64,000 bases of DNA. It comes from Hevea brasiliensis (taxonomy: Eukaryota; Streptophyta; Magnoliopsida; Malpighiales; Euphorbiaceae). Position 1 is the first letter of the stretch; every line of letters begins with the position of its first letter. The stretch lies in contig NC_079493.1 of NCBI RefSeq assembly GCF_030052815.1, forward strand, positions 124,320,394-124,384,393, given 5' to 3'. Below the pieces are notes generated by a model. The model did not search any database, was not told the DNA's origin, and saw only the letters and a program-made list of their open reading frames with translations. Of the stretch, positions 11,883 through 22,736 are shown one piece after another. Made by a program: the position numbers and the translations under genes.

Positions 11883-14508
11883 TGTAACACCCCTAATTTT
11901 TAAATTTATTATTTTATGGGTAATTATTTATATTTTGTTTTATTTAAATTTTGGAAAATTATTTGAAATTTTTCAGATTTTAGAAATCGGGTTCAATTTT
12001 CCAAAAACATAAAATCTTGATGATTTTTAAAAATAAATTTAAAGACAATGTGGCAAAACTAAAAATATATTTGGACTCTATGAATTTTTCTGAGTTTTCT
12101 AAAACTTTTTCGGAATTTTTGGGCCTCATTTTCGGTCCCAAGTCAAAGTAAAAATTCAAATTTTTGTATCTTGAATCGGAACGGCCGAATAGAACCAGAC
12201 CGAATTTGACCGATCGAATCGGATCGGCCCTCTTCCTCTTTTTCTTTCCTCTTTGCGCGTCCTTGACGTCTTCTTTCTCTCTCTTTCTCTCATTTTCTCT
12301 CTCCTCCCTCCGTCCCTCGCAGGCCAGCCACCACCCAGCCCTCCCCCACACTCCATTGCACCTCCCCCGCTCCTCCCCTGCTGCCGGCAAGCCTCCAGGC
12401 CCCCGGAAACGTCACGTGAAATCCACCCAATGTGCGCCTGCCGTTCCGCCTTCCCAGCCAAAATCCGACTGATCCAGCCACCAATTTGACCGAGTCTTGT
12501 CCCAAAACACTTCTACACTTCAAGAGCTTTCCATAGACACCAAGAACACCAAAATCTATTGAGCGGTTTGCCCAATTTTTGTCCGAGAAGTTTTAGCCCA
12601 TTTCGGTTTTTAGGCTAAATTTCTCGCAAACCGTGAACTTCACTAGAAAACCGAGAGTACCAGAGTGTTCCACTCGTCGAGAGCTTCGCGGAAATACCAA
12701 TTTCAAAATTTTCCAACACCTTTTTTTGGTAGGTCCCGCAAAACTTCATAGTGTTTTTCCCAGCACTAAATGAGCTTAAAAATTTCGTAAAAATTATGTA
12801 CTAACCCCCGTGTTGTGGGCTTCGTGTAGGTACCTTCAATTCGCGGAAATTCAATAATTGATTTCGAGCCGGGTAGATAGGCTATCGAAAAAGCCTCGAA
12901 ATTGGGTCGAGATTTTAGCTATCCCACCGTTGTCAGACGTCCCGAATGCGTTCCTGGGGTCGGAATTGGCATAGGTAAACCCGAACTTTACTTTTTCTTA
13001 ATTATCTAGTGCTTGAATTGGATTAAAAATCTATAAAATATTCGTGGTAGCTTAGAAAATTATAATTCCTTTTGCATTAGCTTAGTAATATTGCTAAGGA
13101 CCGCGGGGAAAAGTTTTAAATTTTTTAGAGCTCATATGGATAGTTTTTGCAAAAGGGGTTAATTATAAAGAGTAAACTGTAATTTTTCACATTATGATTG
13201 TTGATTGTTTGGATGGGCCCAGGAGGGGCCATGTGATGTGATTGAGTTGTGGATGTGTGATTTGTGGATATAGAAGTGTATTTTGAACTCTTTTGCAGAT
13301 TGGGTATGTCCTAGGTATAGGGGAGATTTTGCCAGATTTTCGGCACGACCTAGGGTGTCTTTGGTCTTTTCCAAGCTTGTATCGAGTCAAATATATTAAA
13401 TAATTACTATGAAATTGTCAGGTGAGCCGGGACAGCCTTCCTCCTCCGCCTAGCTACCGCAATGACTTTGGTTAAGTCTGTGAGTAAAATATTAATTTTA
13501 ATTGTAATTTCGATATTATTATATGTTTAAGTATGCCCATGCATCACTTATAAATATATATCTATGTAGTTAAATATTATGCATGATTTATATTGCATTT
13601 TAAATTGATGAAGTGTTATGGATATTATTTGTGGTAATTTGGAGCAGTGTGTGTGTGTTGGCGTGCCTGTGGTATGGTATTGGGTATGAACAGGACGGCT
13701 AGACACTGCTTGAGAGACACTCGCTGGGACCCTGCACTTGGTTTATTAAACGAAAGTCCGGTTTGAGAGACACTCGCTGGCAGAGGTTGGATTAAGAGGG
13801 TTGTATAAGGGATCAGTTCCCATATATGTATTGCTTGACAGTGTTGGGTGTGTGAGTGCTCCAAATTACCTTTTTGCTGTTATGATCTGAATTCTATGAA
13901 AATTATGAGGATGTTGCATATCACTCCACAGGGTGCATTAATTTTAAATAGCTATAGAGATTATAATTGAAATTGATATTTTACTCTTTGAGTCGAACGC
14001 TCACTCTTATTCATCTATTTTTCCAGGCTACAAGAGGATTATTTGTTGTGGCTAACCTGCTCTTCTTCTTCGCAGGTCCATTAATAGTATTTAATGTATT
14101 TTATATAATTGAGTTAAATTTTAGACTCCGCATGTGTTAGAAGCACTTATTTTTATTTTGGGCCTATATTATAAAAGTTATGTTGGACCTATAAAATTAT
14201 TAACTGTATGCATGATGGGATTGGATGAAGGAGCTGAGCTCCCATTTGAGTTATGACATTTTGATTATGTGGAGGGTGAGCTGAGCTTCCCAATTTATTA
14301 TATATTGTGTTTACATGGCGGACGAGTTAAAAACTCCCCGTTAAATGGTCCATTTTATGGCTAGACTCTGTCCTGTTGAATTCTTGAAAATGGGCCCAAA
14401 TGAGTCTTAGAGTTAGGTTGAGGAATAGTTAGGCTTACTACGGGCCTCGGGGGCTTTAGGCTGGCCTAGGTCCTAGTTCCGATCCGGCCCATAGGTTGGG
14501 TCGTGACA
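11883..14508 (+). repeat. 3' LTR of Element 1
   Basis: 2626 bp, TGTAACACCC to GGTCGTGACA, alignable along its whole length with 4209-6886. It has only two of the three CTTGAGAGACACTCGCTGG units (about 13707 and 13758), so one unit with its spacer was deleted here or gained in the other LTR. Confidence 0.92.
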
Positions 14509-14513
14509 GTGAC
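14509..14513. repeat. Target-site duplication of Element 1, right copy
   Basis: GTGAC against GTCAC at 4204-4208 (4 of 5 identical). Confidence 0.6.
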
Positions 14514-14793
14514 TTTTAGAAGATAGCATACTACTTTCATTGGGACACTCTCAGCAGCTCAATGAAGCGGCGTAAGAAGTTTTGAGTTTGTTTTATGCGG
14601 CAATTTTGAGTTGTTTTTTGCCAAGATCATCGCAGCCTCTGTGTTACCAACAAAAGCAGCTTAGTGAAGCGGTGTGTCCCCATCTTCATCTGGTTGTCCC
14701 AAAAAATCATCTCTTAAATCTTTTCCCATTAAATGCACAAATTTCTGCACAAATTGCATGGACCGACCTGTGCTCACTGCAATGGGGAGAGTG
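14514..14793 (-). pseudogene. Ankyrin-repeat gene fragment, 5' part (split by Element 1)
   Basis: Minus-strand sequence aligned with the first long ankyrin exon of the intact gene at about 54350-54615, covering roughly two and a half ankyrin repeats. The equivalent of PLHSAAANGQ has a TGA at the serine codon, followed by frame damage. Similarity stops at about 14793, so the 5' end of the gene is absent. Together with 3811-4208 this is one locus cut in two by Element 1. Confidence 0.82.
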
Positions 14794-16259
14794 AGTGATA
14801 ATTTACTAATGGATTATCAACGAGTTCTAAAATAGTTGATAAGTTACCAATCGAATTTGTAATCCTTGTTAAATTAAACATTCTTTTTTTTTCCTCACAA
14901 ATTAACAACGAATTTTAAAATCTTTTGGTAATTACTAACAGATTCAAGACTATGGGTAAAATATCAAAAGGCCTTGTTGCCGTTTGTGGGTGGCCGATGT
15001 GGTCTGATTGAGGTCCCATGTGGGGTGTGCCCAGGACAAAGTCTTCGGGCTCCCACATTGGTTGTGGACGTGTGTGTGTATGGATTTATAGGTATGTATT
15101 AAGGCTCCTCCCAGTCAGCAATTGTCTAAGTGTGAGTGTTGGTACAATAACTCTTATACTCCCGTATGTGCGTGTGTTTCACTTTACTGTAATAAAAAAA
15201 AGACCATGGGTAAAATACGTTGCTACATCGAATGAAAGGCATCGTTTAGAGATGTTGAACAAAACGCAGCGTACACGAGCAGAAGAATAACCGTTGAATT
15301 TTAATGAAACGGTGCGCATAAAGGAATTCAGAAAATGGCCAGCCAAGATTGTGATTCCCGCCTTCGAGTCCTTCCTAAAGAGACCTAACAAACGGAGTAA
15401 AGCAGAGATTAAAAGAGAGTTTTCAATTGTAACAAATTGTGTAGAATTAGTTAGAATCTTCTAGAAGCTGTAAAACTGCCAGCTCATTCTGTATATAAAC
15501 CCAGTGTTACTCAATGAAATTCATTCGATTTCCTTCCAATGTTGTTATCACATGCTTTTTAATCACAATGTTTACATTTTCTAGCACAATTATTATATAA
15601 TTGATAATAATTGAGTTATTTAAACATTTTATATTAAAGTATTGACAAAAAAAATATTTTATATCAAAGTGATAATTGAAAAGATATGGTATGTGAGGTA
15701 TTTCATATAAATATTTACTGATTGGGATAAAAACTAGAGCACCATGCGATGATTTCTTGATTGGATTTAGCGAAGCCCATATTCAAGCCCAAAAACCACG
15801 AAACTACTTGCCTTGCCTTCCAAAGCTGTTGATTCGACCTTAAGGATAGGGCTACAGAATGAGCCTGCTAAAGTTAACGTGAATACACTTTTACACGCAA
15901 TATGGCCCACACGCGCACAGCTTGCTTTCAGAGAATGTTATGGAGTTAATGTATATATTAATTAAAATATAAGATATATAGTAGCGTCTACTTTATATGT
16001 TTATATATTAAATTTATAATAAATTTAATTTAAGTAATAATTTTTCATTCACCTAATTTGTAATTGGTAATAATTTAAAAGCATGATGAATCTTATCCAA
16101 AAATATAATAAGTTCCAGAATAAAATTATGGTGAATTAATTTTTGTTGATAAATATATAAATTAAACTAGACGTCCAGTAAAAATTTTCTTAAAAATTAA
16201 AAGAAAACAGTATTAAATGGTAGACCAGATACAATCATAATTGCAAGCTACAAGCGTTG
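14794..16259. other. Intergenic, with a possible LTR remnant
   Basis: No gene supported. A stretch at about 15290-15550 is richer in GC than its surroundings and has CTGTATATAAACCC (near 15490) followed by a CAATGAAATTCATTCGATTTCC-like stretch, which resembles the TATA box and transcribed part of a copia LTR; no partner LTR or target duplication was found, so this is only a suggestion. A 90-codon frame at 15018-15290 has no recognisable domain. The rest is AT-rich. Confidence 0.5.
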
Positions 16260-16457
16260 AATAATGAAAAGCACAGTTTGGATAGCAGTAAGTAGAAGAA
16301 GTATAGCTGCTGCAAATTGTAGAAGCACATCTCCAAGGACTCCTGAAATTCTCATGTTTTAGTGCTGCTTTCCATACGTGACAAGGCACCTCGTAGTATA
16401 CATTCAGTTGTTTGAAAACCTTTGAGTAGAATTTGATTGCCAAGTTGGTTAACAAGG
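16260..16457 (-). pseudogene. Truncated DUF247 gene copy (C-terminus only)
   Basis: About 65 codons on the minus strand match the last part of the adjacent DUF247 protein: the block YYEVPxHxWKAxLKHExFRSPWR is shared, and the final membrane segment is readable only after a frame change near 16310. The rest of the gene is missing. It lies 200 bp downstream of the intact gene in the same orientation, so it is the remnant of a tandem duplicate or of unequal crossing-over. It should not make a protein. Confidence 0.85.
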
Positions 16458-16658
16458 TTATTATGTGTTTTATTTAAAAATATAATATTTTTTTCTTAAT
16501 TATGATATATTAATTTTTATTAATTAAATGAATCATGTTCCTTTCTTTTTTTTTTTTGAGAAATTATATAAATCAAGTTATGCACTGGAGTTTAAGCAAG
16601 ATTTTTGCTAAAATAAAAAGAAAATATTTAACAGATCACATACAAACTTAATTTGAAG

Positions 16659-18131
16659 CTACCGGCCAATAAGCGAACACACAGTTTGGATAGCAGTAAG
16701 TACAAGAAGTATAATTGCAGCAGTTGTAGAAGCACCCCTCCAAGGACTCCTGAAATACTCATGTTTTAGTGTTGCTTTCCATTTGTGATGAGGAACCTCG
16801 TAGTATGCATTCAGATCTCTGAAAATGTTAGAGTAATGGTTCCCTTTCAATTCAAGAATTTCCAGTCCAAGTTTGTTAACAAGGGCTGCTGCTGCGTTGT
16901 GGTCACCGAGCCAGTTCACTATAATTTTCTTCTTAACAAGCAACTCCACATCATTCACTGTGTTGATCAGATAATCCATCAGTCCTATGTAATCACATAT
17001 TTTAGCATCTTTTGGATAATGACACTGTTCTAATGCCATGAGGTTCCTGATATAAGACTCTGTGGTATCAGATAATTTGAAGCATGGCATCTCCAACTTG
17101 CCGTCGGCTGTAAATTTTATGTCTAGCAGGCATTTGCTTTGGCTTACCTGAAACTTTACACCTGCTTCGTGCAGCTCGACTGCACTGTATAGATGTTCAA
17201 TCCTACCATTCTTGTCTCCAGGTTTTTGGTGTGTTGGTAGTTCTAGAAAAGCTCTTAGCTGATTGACAGAATGCATTACTTTTCTTGGTAGAGTCTTGCT
17301 GTGCTTGTAACAATCTGAGAAGCAGCTTTTGCTGGGGGTACATTTTGAGGAGCAAGGGAGCTGAAAATATCTAAGCAGATTTGTAAAATGTTTTACATCC
17401 TCTGTTTCTGGTAAGGGTTTTTCCTGCTTGTTATATTTGCAGAAGTAATGGAGGGTAAGGTCAAGAAAAGAAGGCAAATCTGTTGGGCGAGGGTCAAAGG
17501 CAAGATCATATAGCTCCTTAAGAAGAAAGAATGGAAGTTGATTTTCCAGTAATATCAAATCTTGTTTTATATCATGTTTCGGCCATGGTTTATCTAAGAT
17601 GAAGTCATATCCATCAGCCGGTGGTTTTCCCATAAAATTTCTCAAGAACAGCTCAATGATGAAGGCAGAATCCACAAGAACCATCTTCACAAACTGATCA
17701 GTCGAGAGATAATCGAAGGTCTCTGCATAACATTGCCGAATGCTTGTTTCCCTCCTTTTGATTTGGCGGACAAGTTCTTCCAAGCCTTTGTTGCTTCTTG
17801 TTTCCCTCCTTTTGATGTGGCGGACAAGTTCTTCCAAGCCTTTGTTGCTTTCGACAACTTGGAGAAAATTTGCTAGATATCTCACCTTCTGATTTTCCAT
17901 TTTCTTCAGAGTTCTTTTGCCATGGTGAAGTGGACCAATAGAAACCACCTGAGGGGTGTAAGCTGCTTCATTCACCTTGCGTAGTCTCTTTGGAACCCTG
18001 TAGATACAGCACTCAGGAGATAATGGAGGCTTCAAGTTTCCTACTGTTTCTTTTATGTCATTTAGCAAATTCTGGTAGAGTGTTTCTGTTTCGATTGTAT
18101 CTTCTCTAACAATTTCCACAATTCTTGCCAT
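16659..18131 (-). CDS. DUF247 (UPF0481) membrane protein
   Basis: 490-residue protein in one coding exon. I chose the ATG at 18131 because the longer open frame upstream crosses a good splice acceptor (TTGTCAACAG at 18151) and low-complexity sequence. Family hallmarks seen: an N-terminal CCIYRVPKRLR block, YTPQVVSIGPLHHGKR, an acidic VLVDSAFIIELFLRN block, DLILLENQLPFFLL, a cysteine- and basic-rich variable middle, and a C-terminal FRSPWRGAST followed by one hydrophobic helix (about residues 468-488) that would anchor it in a membrane. Length is typical of the family. Function is mostly unknown; related genes take part in grass self-incompatibility and in Arabidopsis temperature-dependent growth. 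It has an internal 18-residue tandem duplication (17743-17850). A truncated copy follows downstream. Confidence 0.9.
   Translation of the reverse strand: MARIVEIVREDTIETETLYQNLLNDIKETVGNLKPPLSPECCIYRVPKRLRKVNEAAYTPQVVSIGPLHHGKRTLKKMENQKVRYLANFLQVVESNKGLEELVRHIKRRETRSNKGLEELVRQIKRRETSIRQCYAETFDYLSTDQFVKMVLVDSAFIIELFLRNFMGKPPADGYDFILDKPWPKHDIKQDLILLENQLPFFLLKELYDLAFDPRPTDLPSFLDLTLHYFCKYNKQEKPLPETEDVKHFTNLLRYFQLPCSSKCTPSKSCFSDCYKHSKTLPRKVMHSVNQLRAFLELPTHQKPGDKNGRIEHLYSAVELHEAGVKFQVSQSKCLLDIKFTADGKLEMPCFKLSDTTESYIRNLMALEQCHYPKDAKICDYIGLMDYLINTVNDVELLVKKKIIVNWLGDHNAAAALVNKLGLEILELKGNHYSNIFRDLNAYYEVPHHKWKATLKHEYFRSPWRGASTTAAIILLVLTAIQTVCSLIGR
17743..17850 (-). repeat. 54-bp tandem duplication inside the DUF247 gene
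   Basis: Two adjacent 54-bp units (17743-17796 and 17797-17850) differ at one base. They encode SNKGLEELVRxIKRRETx twice, in frame, lengthening a charged helix-forming stretch. Near-identity implies a recent event. Confidence 0.93.
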
Positions 18132-18150
18132 CAATAGGTTGATGCTTCTT

Positions 18151-18301
18151 CTGTTGACAAAAATATGGCAAATCATAGAATTACTACACGAAGGTGTATA
18201 TATATATATATATATATGACGAAAATAAAAAAAAAATAAATAAAGAAAGAAAGAAAGAAAAGGGAACATTCAGAATTCAGCAGAGATGTGAAATATTCTA
18301 C
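18151..18301 (-). other. Probable 5'-UTR intron of the DUF247 gene
   Basis: Minus-strand donor CTCAAG/GTAGAATATT (exon end 18302) and acceptor TTTTTGTCAACAG/AAGAAGC (exon start 18150) bound a 151-base intron that contains AT-rich and TATA repeat sequence. The start codon would lie 19 bases into the second exon. Inferred from consensus only; a transcript would settle it. Confidence 0.6.
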
Positions 18302-18348
18302 CTTGAGAGATTTGCTCTTTGCTGATGAAGTGCAGATGATTCTGCTTT

Positions 18349-18358
18349 GTTATATAGA
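18349..18358 (-). promoter_or_regulatory. Candidate TATA box of the DUF247 gene
   Basis: Minus strand reads TCTATATAAC about 50 bases before the proposed first donor site, leaving room for a short 5'-UTR exon that starts about 30 bases downstream. Position and consensus fit; no other evidence. Confidence 0.55.
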
Positions 18359-20000
18359 CTTGCTTTTCTTAAACATTAAAAGAAACGGGTATAATATGGC
18401 TAATTATTAAATACATTAAAAGTATTAAAAAATTATACTCTTTTAAATATAATATATAAAACAGTTTTTTTTTTAATTTATGAGAAGGTGAAACTCATAT
18501 TTATAGAAAAAGAGTATACCTGCATCGGATGCATTTAATAATTTCTTATATAATATAGGAAAATGACCTCAATTTATCCCTTTGTTTGGTATTAATAAAA
18601 TTTGGCTTCGTTTATGAAAAGTTAATAATAATACATTGAGAAATTATCGAATGATCATAGTGTATATGGAGCGTTCAAAATTTTATTAAATATTTTTAAT
18701 AGAAAAATAAATTAAAAAAATTTAGGTATTTTAGGTAATTTTTTTTTACGTATATATATATATATATATATATTCTCTTTATGCATTCTCCCTTGTAATT
18801 ATATAAAGTTCACTTTTTGGTATAATACTTTTTAATGGGAAACTTTTAGATAAATTTTTCATTTACAACTAAGTCAATTAAATTATTTTATGTTAATCCG
18901 TGAATGAATACATATGAAATTACACCATTTTTTAATAAATATTTTTAACACATCAAGCATATGCGCATAATGTGACATATTGAGTTTTTTTAAGAATATT
19001 TTTTCAAAATAATAAATTTATACTTTTTTATAATATCTGTGATTGAGACTTAAATTTACATTATTTTTTTATGTAATAAAATATTCTATAATTTTCTAAA
19101 TACATATTTCAGTCAAAAATTTTTTATGTATTTTGTCATTGTTAGGGACAATAATAAGTTAAATATTTATTTAATATTCATGTCAAGTTTGGGATTCATA
19201 TTTTATGTGGTGGGTAACCTCTATTTATTTTATAAAAAATAATTTATATATAAAAAATATTTTTATGAAAATTATTTTATAAAAAAGTATTTTATGAAAA
19301 ATATTTTATTATTTAATTACAAAATTAAGTTAATAATGTGAATTTATATCATATATTTTTAAATATTTTTAAATTTTAATAAAATTATTAAAATTTAAAA
19401 AATCACTAACTATTTTTAAGTGAAAAAAAAAATTTTCTTAAATTAATTTAATTTGTTATCATAAAAATATTTTTTATTAATTTATTTTAAATATTTTAAA
19501 TATAAAAATATGAAAAATATTTTTAAAATAATATTAACAAATGGTCTTAAGGCGTGATGGTTGGATCATTAGTTGAAATATTAAATGTATTTAATTTCAA
19601 TATTTGACAGTTTTGTGAATTAGAATGTGCCACGTAGAGCCATATCCTACTGCAATCCGATAACCCAATCAAGGCCTACGAAGTTATATATACATCACAA
19701 CACCCGTAATTATCATATTAAATTGTTTTTGACGCTCACCAGCCTCCAATCAATTTAATACGTAGATAAAATAATTAATTATGATCAAATTTATTTTTTA
19801 TATTTTAATTTATATAAAAATCGAATTTTTACAAAAATTCTATCATATTGTGGGACTTGAGACAATAGTAGAAGCGAGGGTAATTTGGACTTTTTCGTTG
19901 CAACGGAGGAAAGAAGGCCATTTTGGTCTTTTTCTCTCTAATTAATGGAGATTTAACTGTAAAGTAATGGTAGACACTAATACGTAAATTTATTAAAATA
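18359..20000. other. AT-rich intergenic spacer
   Basis: No gene seen. It holds a (TA)n run near 18752-18772. An AAAATATTTT-rich stretch at about 19200-19330 resembles, in inverse orientation, the one at 34850-34960 (possibly a short non-autonomous element family). A piece near 19600 (GAATTAGAATGTGCCACGTA) recurs at about 31076. Confidence 0.7.
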
Positions 20001-20005
20001 TCAAA
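20001..20005. repeat. Target-site duplication of Element 2, left copy
   Basis: TCAAA, identical to 30005-30009 on the far side of the element. Confidence 0.92.
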
Positions 20006-22509
20006 TGTAACACCCCAAATTTTATTATTTATGAGTATTTTTGATATTTTAATTTTATTTAAATTTTAGGAATTTTTTTGAGATTTTTCGGATTTTAAAA
20101 ATCGGGTTCGATTTTCCGAAAATATAAACTTTGATGATTTTTAAAAATTAATTTAAAGACCACGTGGCAAAACTAAAAATATATTTGGAGTCTACGTATT
20201 TTTCTGAGTTTTACGGAATTTTTTCGGAATTTTTGGACCTCGTTTTCGGTCCCGAGGCAGAGTAAAAATTTAAAATTTTATATTTCGAATCGAACCGGCC
20301 GAATCGAACTGGACCGGATCGGACCGGTCGAATCGAACCGGCTCCCTTTCCTTTTTCTTCTCCCGCGCGCGTCGTCCCTCTCTTTTCTCTTTCTTTTCTC
20401 TCTCCTCCCCTCCCCTGCGCGCGCGCGTCGCTCCAGTTTCTCCGGCCAAATCCGGCCGATCCGGCCACCGATTGGACCGAGTCTTGTGTCTAAAATCATC
20501 TACTCGGCGAGAGCTTTCCATAGACACCAAGAACGCCGAAATCCATCGAGCGGTTTGTCCGATTTTTGCTCGGGAAGATTTTAGCCCATTTCGACTTTTG
20601 GGCTAGATTTCTCGAAAACCGTGAATCCCACGAGGAAACCGAGGCCACCAGCACGCTCCATTCGTCGAGAGCTTCGCAACGACATAAATTTCGAATTTTT
20701 CCGACACCGTTTTCGGTGGGTCTCACGAACCGCAGTGTAATTTCGAGCATTAAATAAGCTTAGAAAATTCTGAAAAATTTATGTGCTAACCCCGTGTTAT
20801 GGGCTTCGTAGGTATCCTCGATTCGCGAAAATTCGGCGATTGACCGGTGCGCAAATTTGGGCGAACGGACCGTGGCCGGAAAAGTCTCGAATTGGGCGAG
20901 GTTTTGGCTAGCCCCCATTGTCGACGTCGGCGCGTCCCAGAAGTCGGAATCGGCAAAGGTAAACCCGAACCTAGTTTTTACGTAATTTTCTAGTGCTTAA
21001 ATAGGATTAAAAATCCATAAAATATTCGTGGTAGCTTAGAAAATTACGATTCTTTTTGCAATAGCTTAGTAATATTGCTAAGGACCGCGGGGCAAAGTTT
21101 TATAATTTTTAGAGCTTGTTTGGGCAGTTTTTGCAAAAATGATCAATAATAAGGACTAAATTGAAATTTTGCGTATTGTGATGGATGATTGATTTGATGG
21201 GCCCAGGAGGGGCTATGTGATATGATTGAACTGTTGATGTATGGATTGTGAGTATAGAAGTGCGTTTTTAGCCCTTTTGCAGGTTGGGTAGGTCCTAGGT
21301 ATAGGGGAGACTCTGCCGGATTTTCGGCACGACTTAGGACGTAATTGGTCTTTTTCTTTATTTGTATTGAGTCAGATTGTATTAAATAAATGTAATATGA
21401 TTGTCAGTTGAGCGATGACCTTCTTCCTCCGCCACCGCACAGTAATTTGTCGTCAAGTCTGTGAGTAAAATATTAATTTTAATTATAATTTCGATATTAT
21501 TATATGTTCAGCATGCCCATGCATCACTTATATGCATATATTTATGTAGTTAAACTCTAGGCACGATTTATGTTGCATTCATAACTGTTGATGTACCATG
21601 GATGTTGTTGTGGTAATTTGGAGCAGTGTGCGTGCGTTGGCGTGCGTGTGATGTGGTGTGGACTATGGATAGGACGGGGTAGTCACGGCTTGAGTAATTC
21701 GCTGGGACCCGTTCCTTCAAGGGGTAGTCACGGCTTGAGTAATTATTTGGGACCCTCGATTTGGTTATTAAGTGGAAGTCCGAGCTTGAGTAATTCACGG
21801 CACGGGTTGGATTTAAGAGAGCTGTATAGGGGATCAGCTCCCATATGTTATGATTGATACTACAGGGTGTGTGAGTGCTCCAAATTACCTTTTGATGTTA
21901 TGATGTGAAAATGTTGTGTATGTTGCATTTCACTCTACAGGTTGCATTAGTTTCAGATAGTTATAGAGATTATAGTTAAGATTGATATTTTACTCTCTGA
22001 GTCGAACGCTCACTCTTGTTCAAAAATTTTTACAGGCCACAGGAGGATATTTTGTTCTGGGTTAACCTGCCTTTTTACCTCGCAGGTTGTTTATCAATAT
22101 TGTGTAATTTTAATTACTCCTAGAATTTCCGCATGTGTTAGCAGTAATTATTTGAAATTGGTCTGTAATATTATATTCATGTTGGACCTGTAAACTTAAT
22201 ATTTTAAGTCTGTTTGATGGATTGGATGAGGGAGCTGAGCTCCCATTTATTATTATGTTGATGAGTATGTGGAGGGTGAGCTGAGCTCCCCAATGGATTG
22301 TTTATTGTGTTTACAGGTCGGGTGAGTCGAAAACTCCCCGTTGGAAAGTCCATTTTATGGCCGGACTCTGTCCGTTTGTTTTCTTGATATTGGGCCCAAA
22401 TGGGCCTTAGAGTTGGGTTAATGAATAGTTAAGGCTTACTACGGGCCTCGGGGGCTTTAGGCTGGCCCAGGTCCTAGTGCCGGTCTGGCCCATAGGTTGG
22501 GTCGTGACA
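20006..22509 (+). repeat. 5' LTR of Element 2
   Basis: 2504 bp, TGTAACACCCC to GTCGTGACA. It contains a GC-rich hypervariable part with CGCGCG runs (20360-20460), three CTTGAGTAATTC-type motif units (21686, 21731, 21781) and the palindrome GGGAGCTGAGCTCCC near 22230. At 21410-21440 it is shortened relative to the 3' LTR (GTGAGCCGGGACAGCC reads GTTGAGCGATGACC). Confidence 0.93.
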
Positions 22510-22513
22510 AATG

Positions 22514-22526
22514 TGGTATCAGAGCT
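22514..22526 (+). other. Primer-binding site of Element 2
   Basis: TGGTATCAGAGCT; 12 bases are complementary to the initiator tRNA-Met 3' end, beginning four bases after the LTR. Confidence 0.93.
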
Positions 22527-22736
22527 TAGGCTCCAGATTCTTAGGGAATGTTGTCTAAAGTGTTGGGAAGAGTCTACTAGGAGTCACATGCGGAAATATA
22601 GGGTCCATATTCGTCTTGCATTGTCATCTTTGCTTCTAGTTTCTGCTCCATATGTTATGTATAAATATGAGTCTATAGAGCTGTGTAATGAGCAGTTTTG
22701 AATTTTTGTGGGCTAATGCTGCTGAATTTCAGGAAA

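Larger units (their letters stand above)
4209..14508 (+). mobile_element. Ty3/gypsy chromovirus Element 1 (Tekay/Del-like), full length, decayed
   Basis: A 10.3-kb LTR retrotransposon in canonical order: LTR, tRNA-Met primer site, gag, protease, reverse transcriptase, RNase H, integrase with C-terminal chromodomain, purine tract, LTR. The pol order (integrase last) and chromodomain define a chromovirus; long LTRs and the chromodomain type suggest the Tekay/Del clade. It is inserted in an ankyrin-repeat gene copy. The two LTRs differ at roughly 7% of positions in a 200-bp sample compared by eye, and the coding part has many stops, so it is old and immobile on its own. It belongs to the same family as Element 2 (20006-30004). 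Confidence 0.95.

Noticed and set aside
15018..15290. 90-codon plus-strand frame
   Set aside because: No recognisable domain, no splice or promoter context, and it runs through repeat-like sequence.
16785..17033. 82-codon plus-strand frame in the DUF247 gene
   Set aside because: Antisense of a strongly supported DUF247 coding region.
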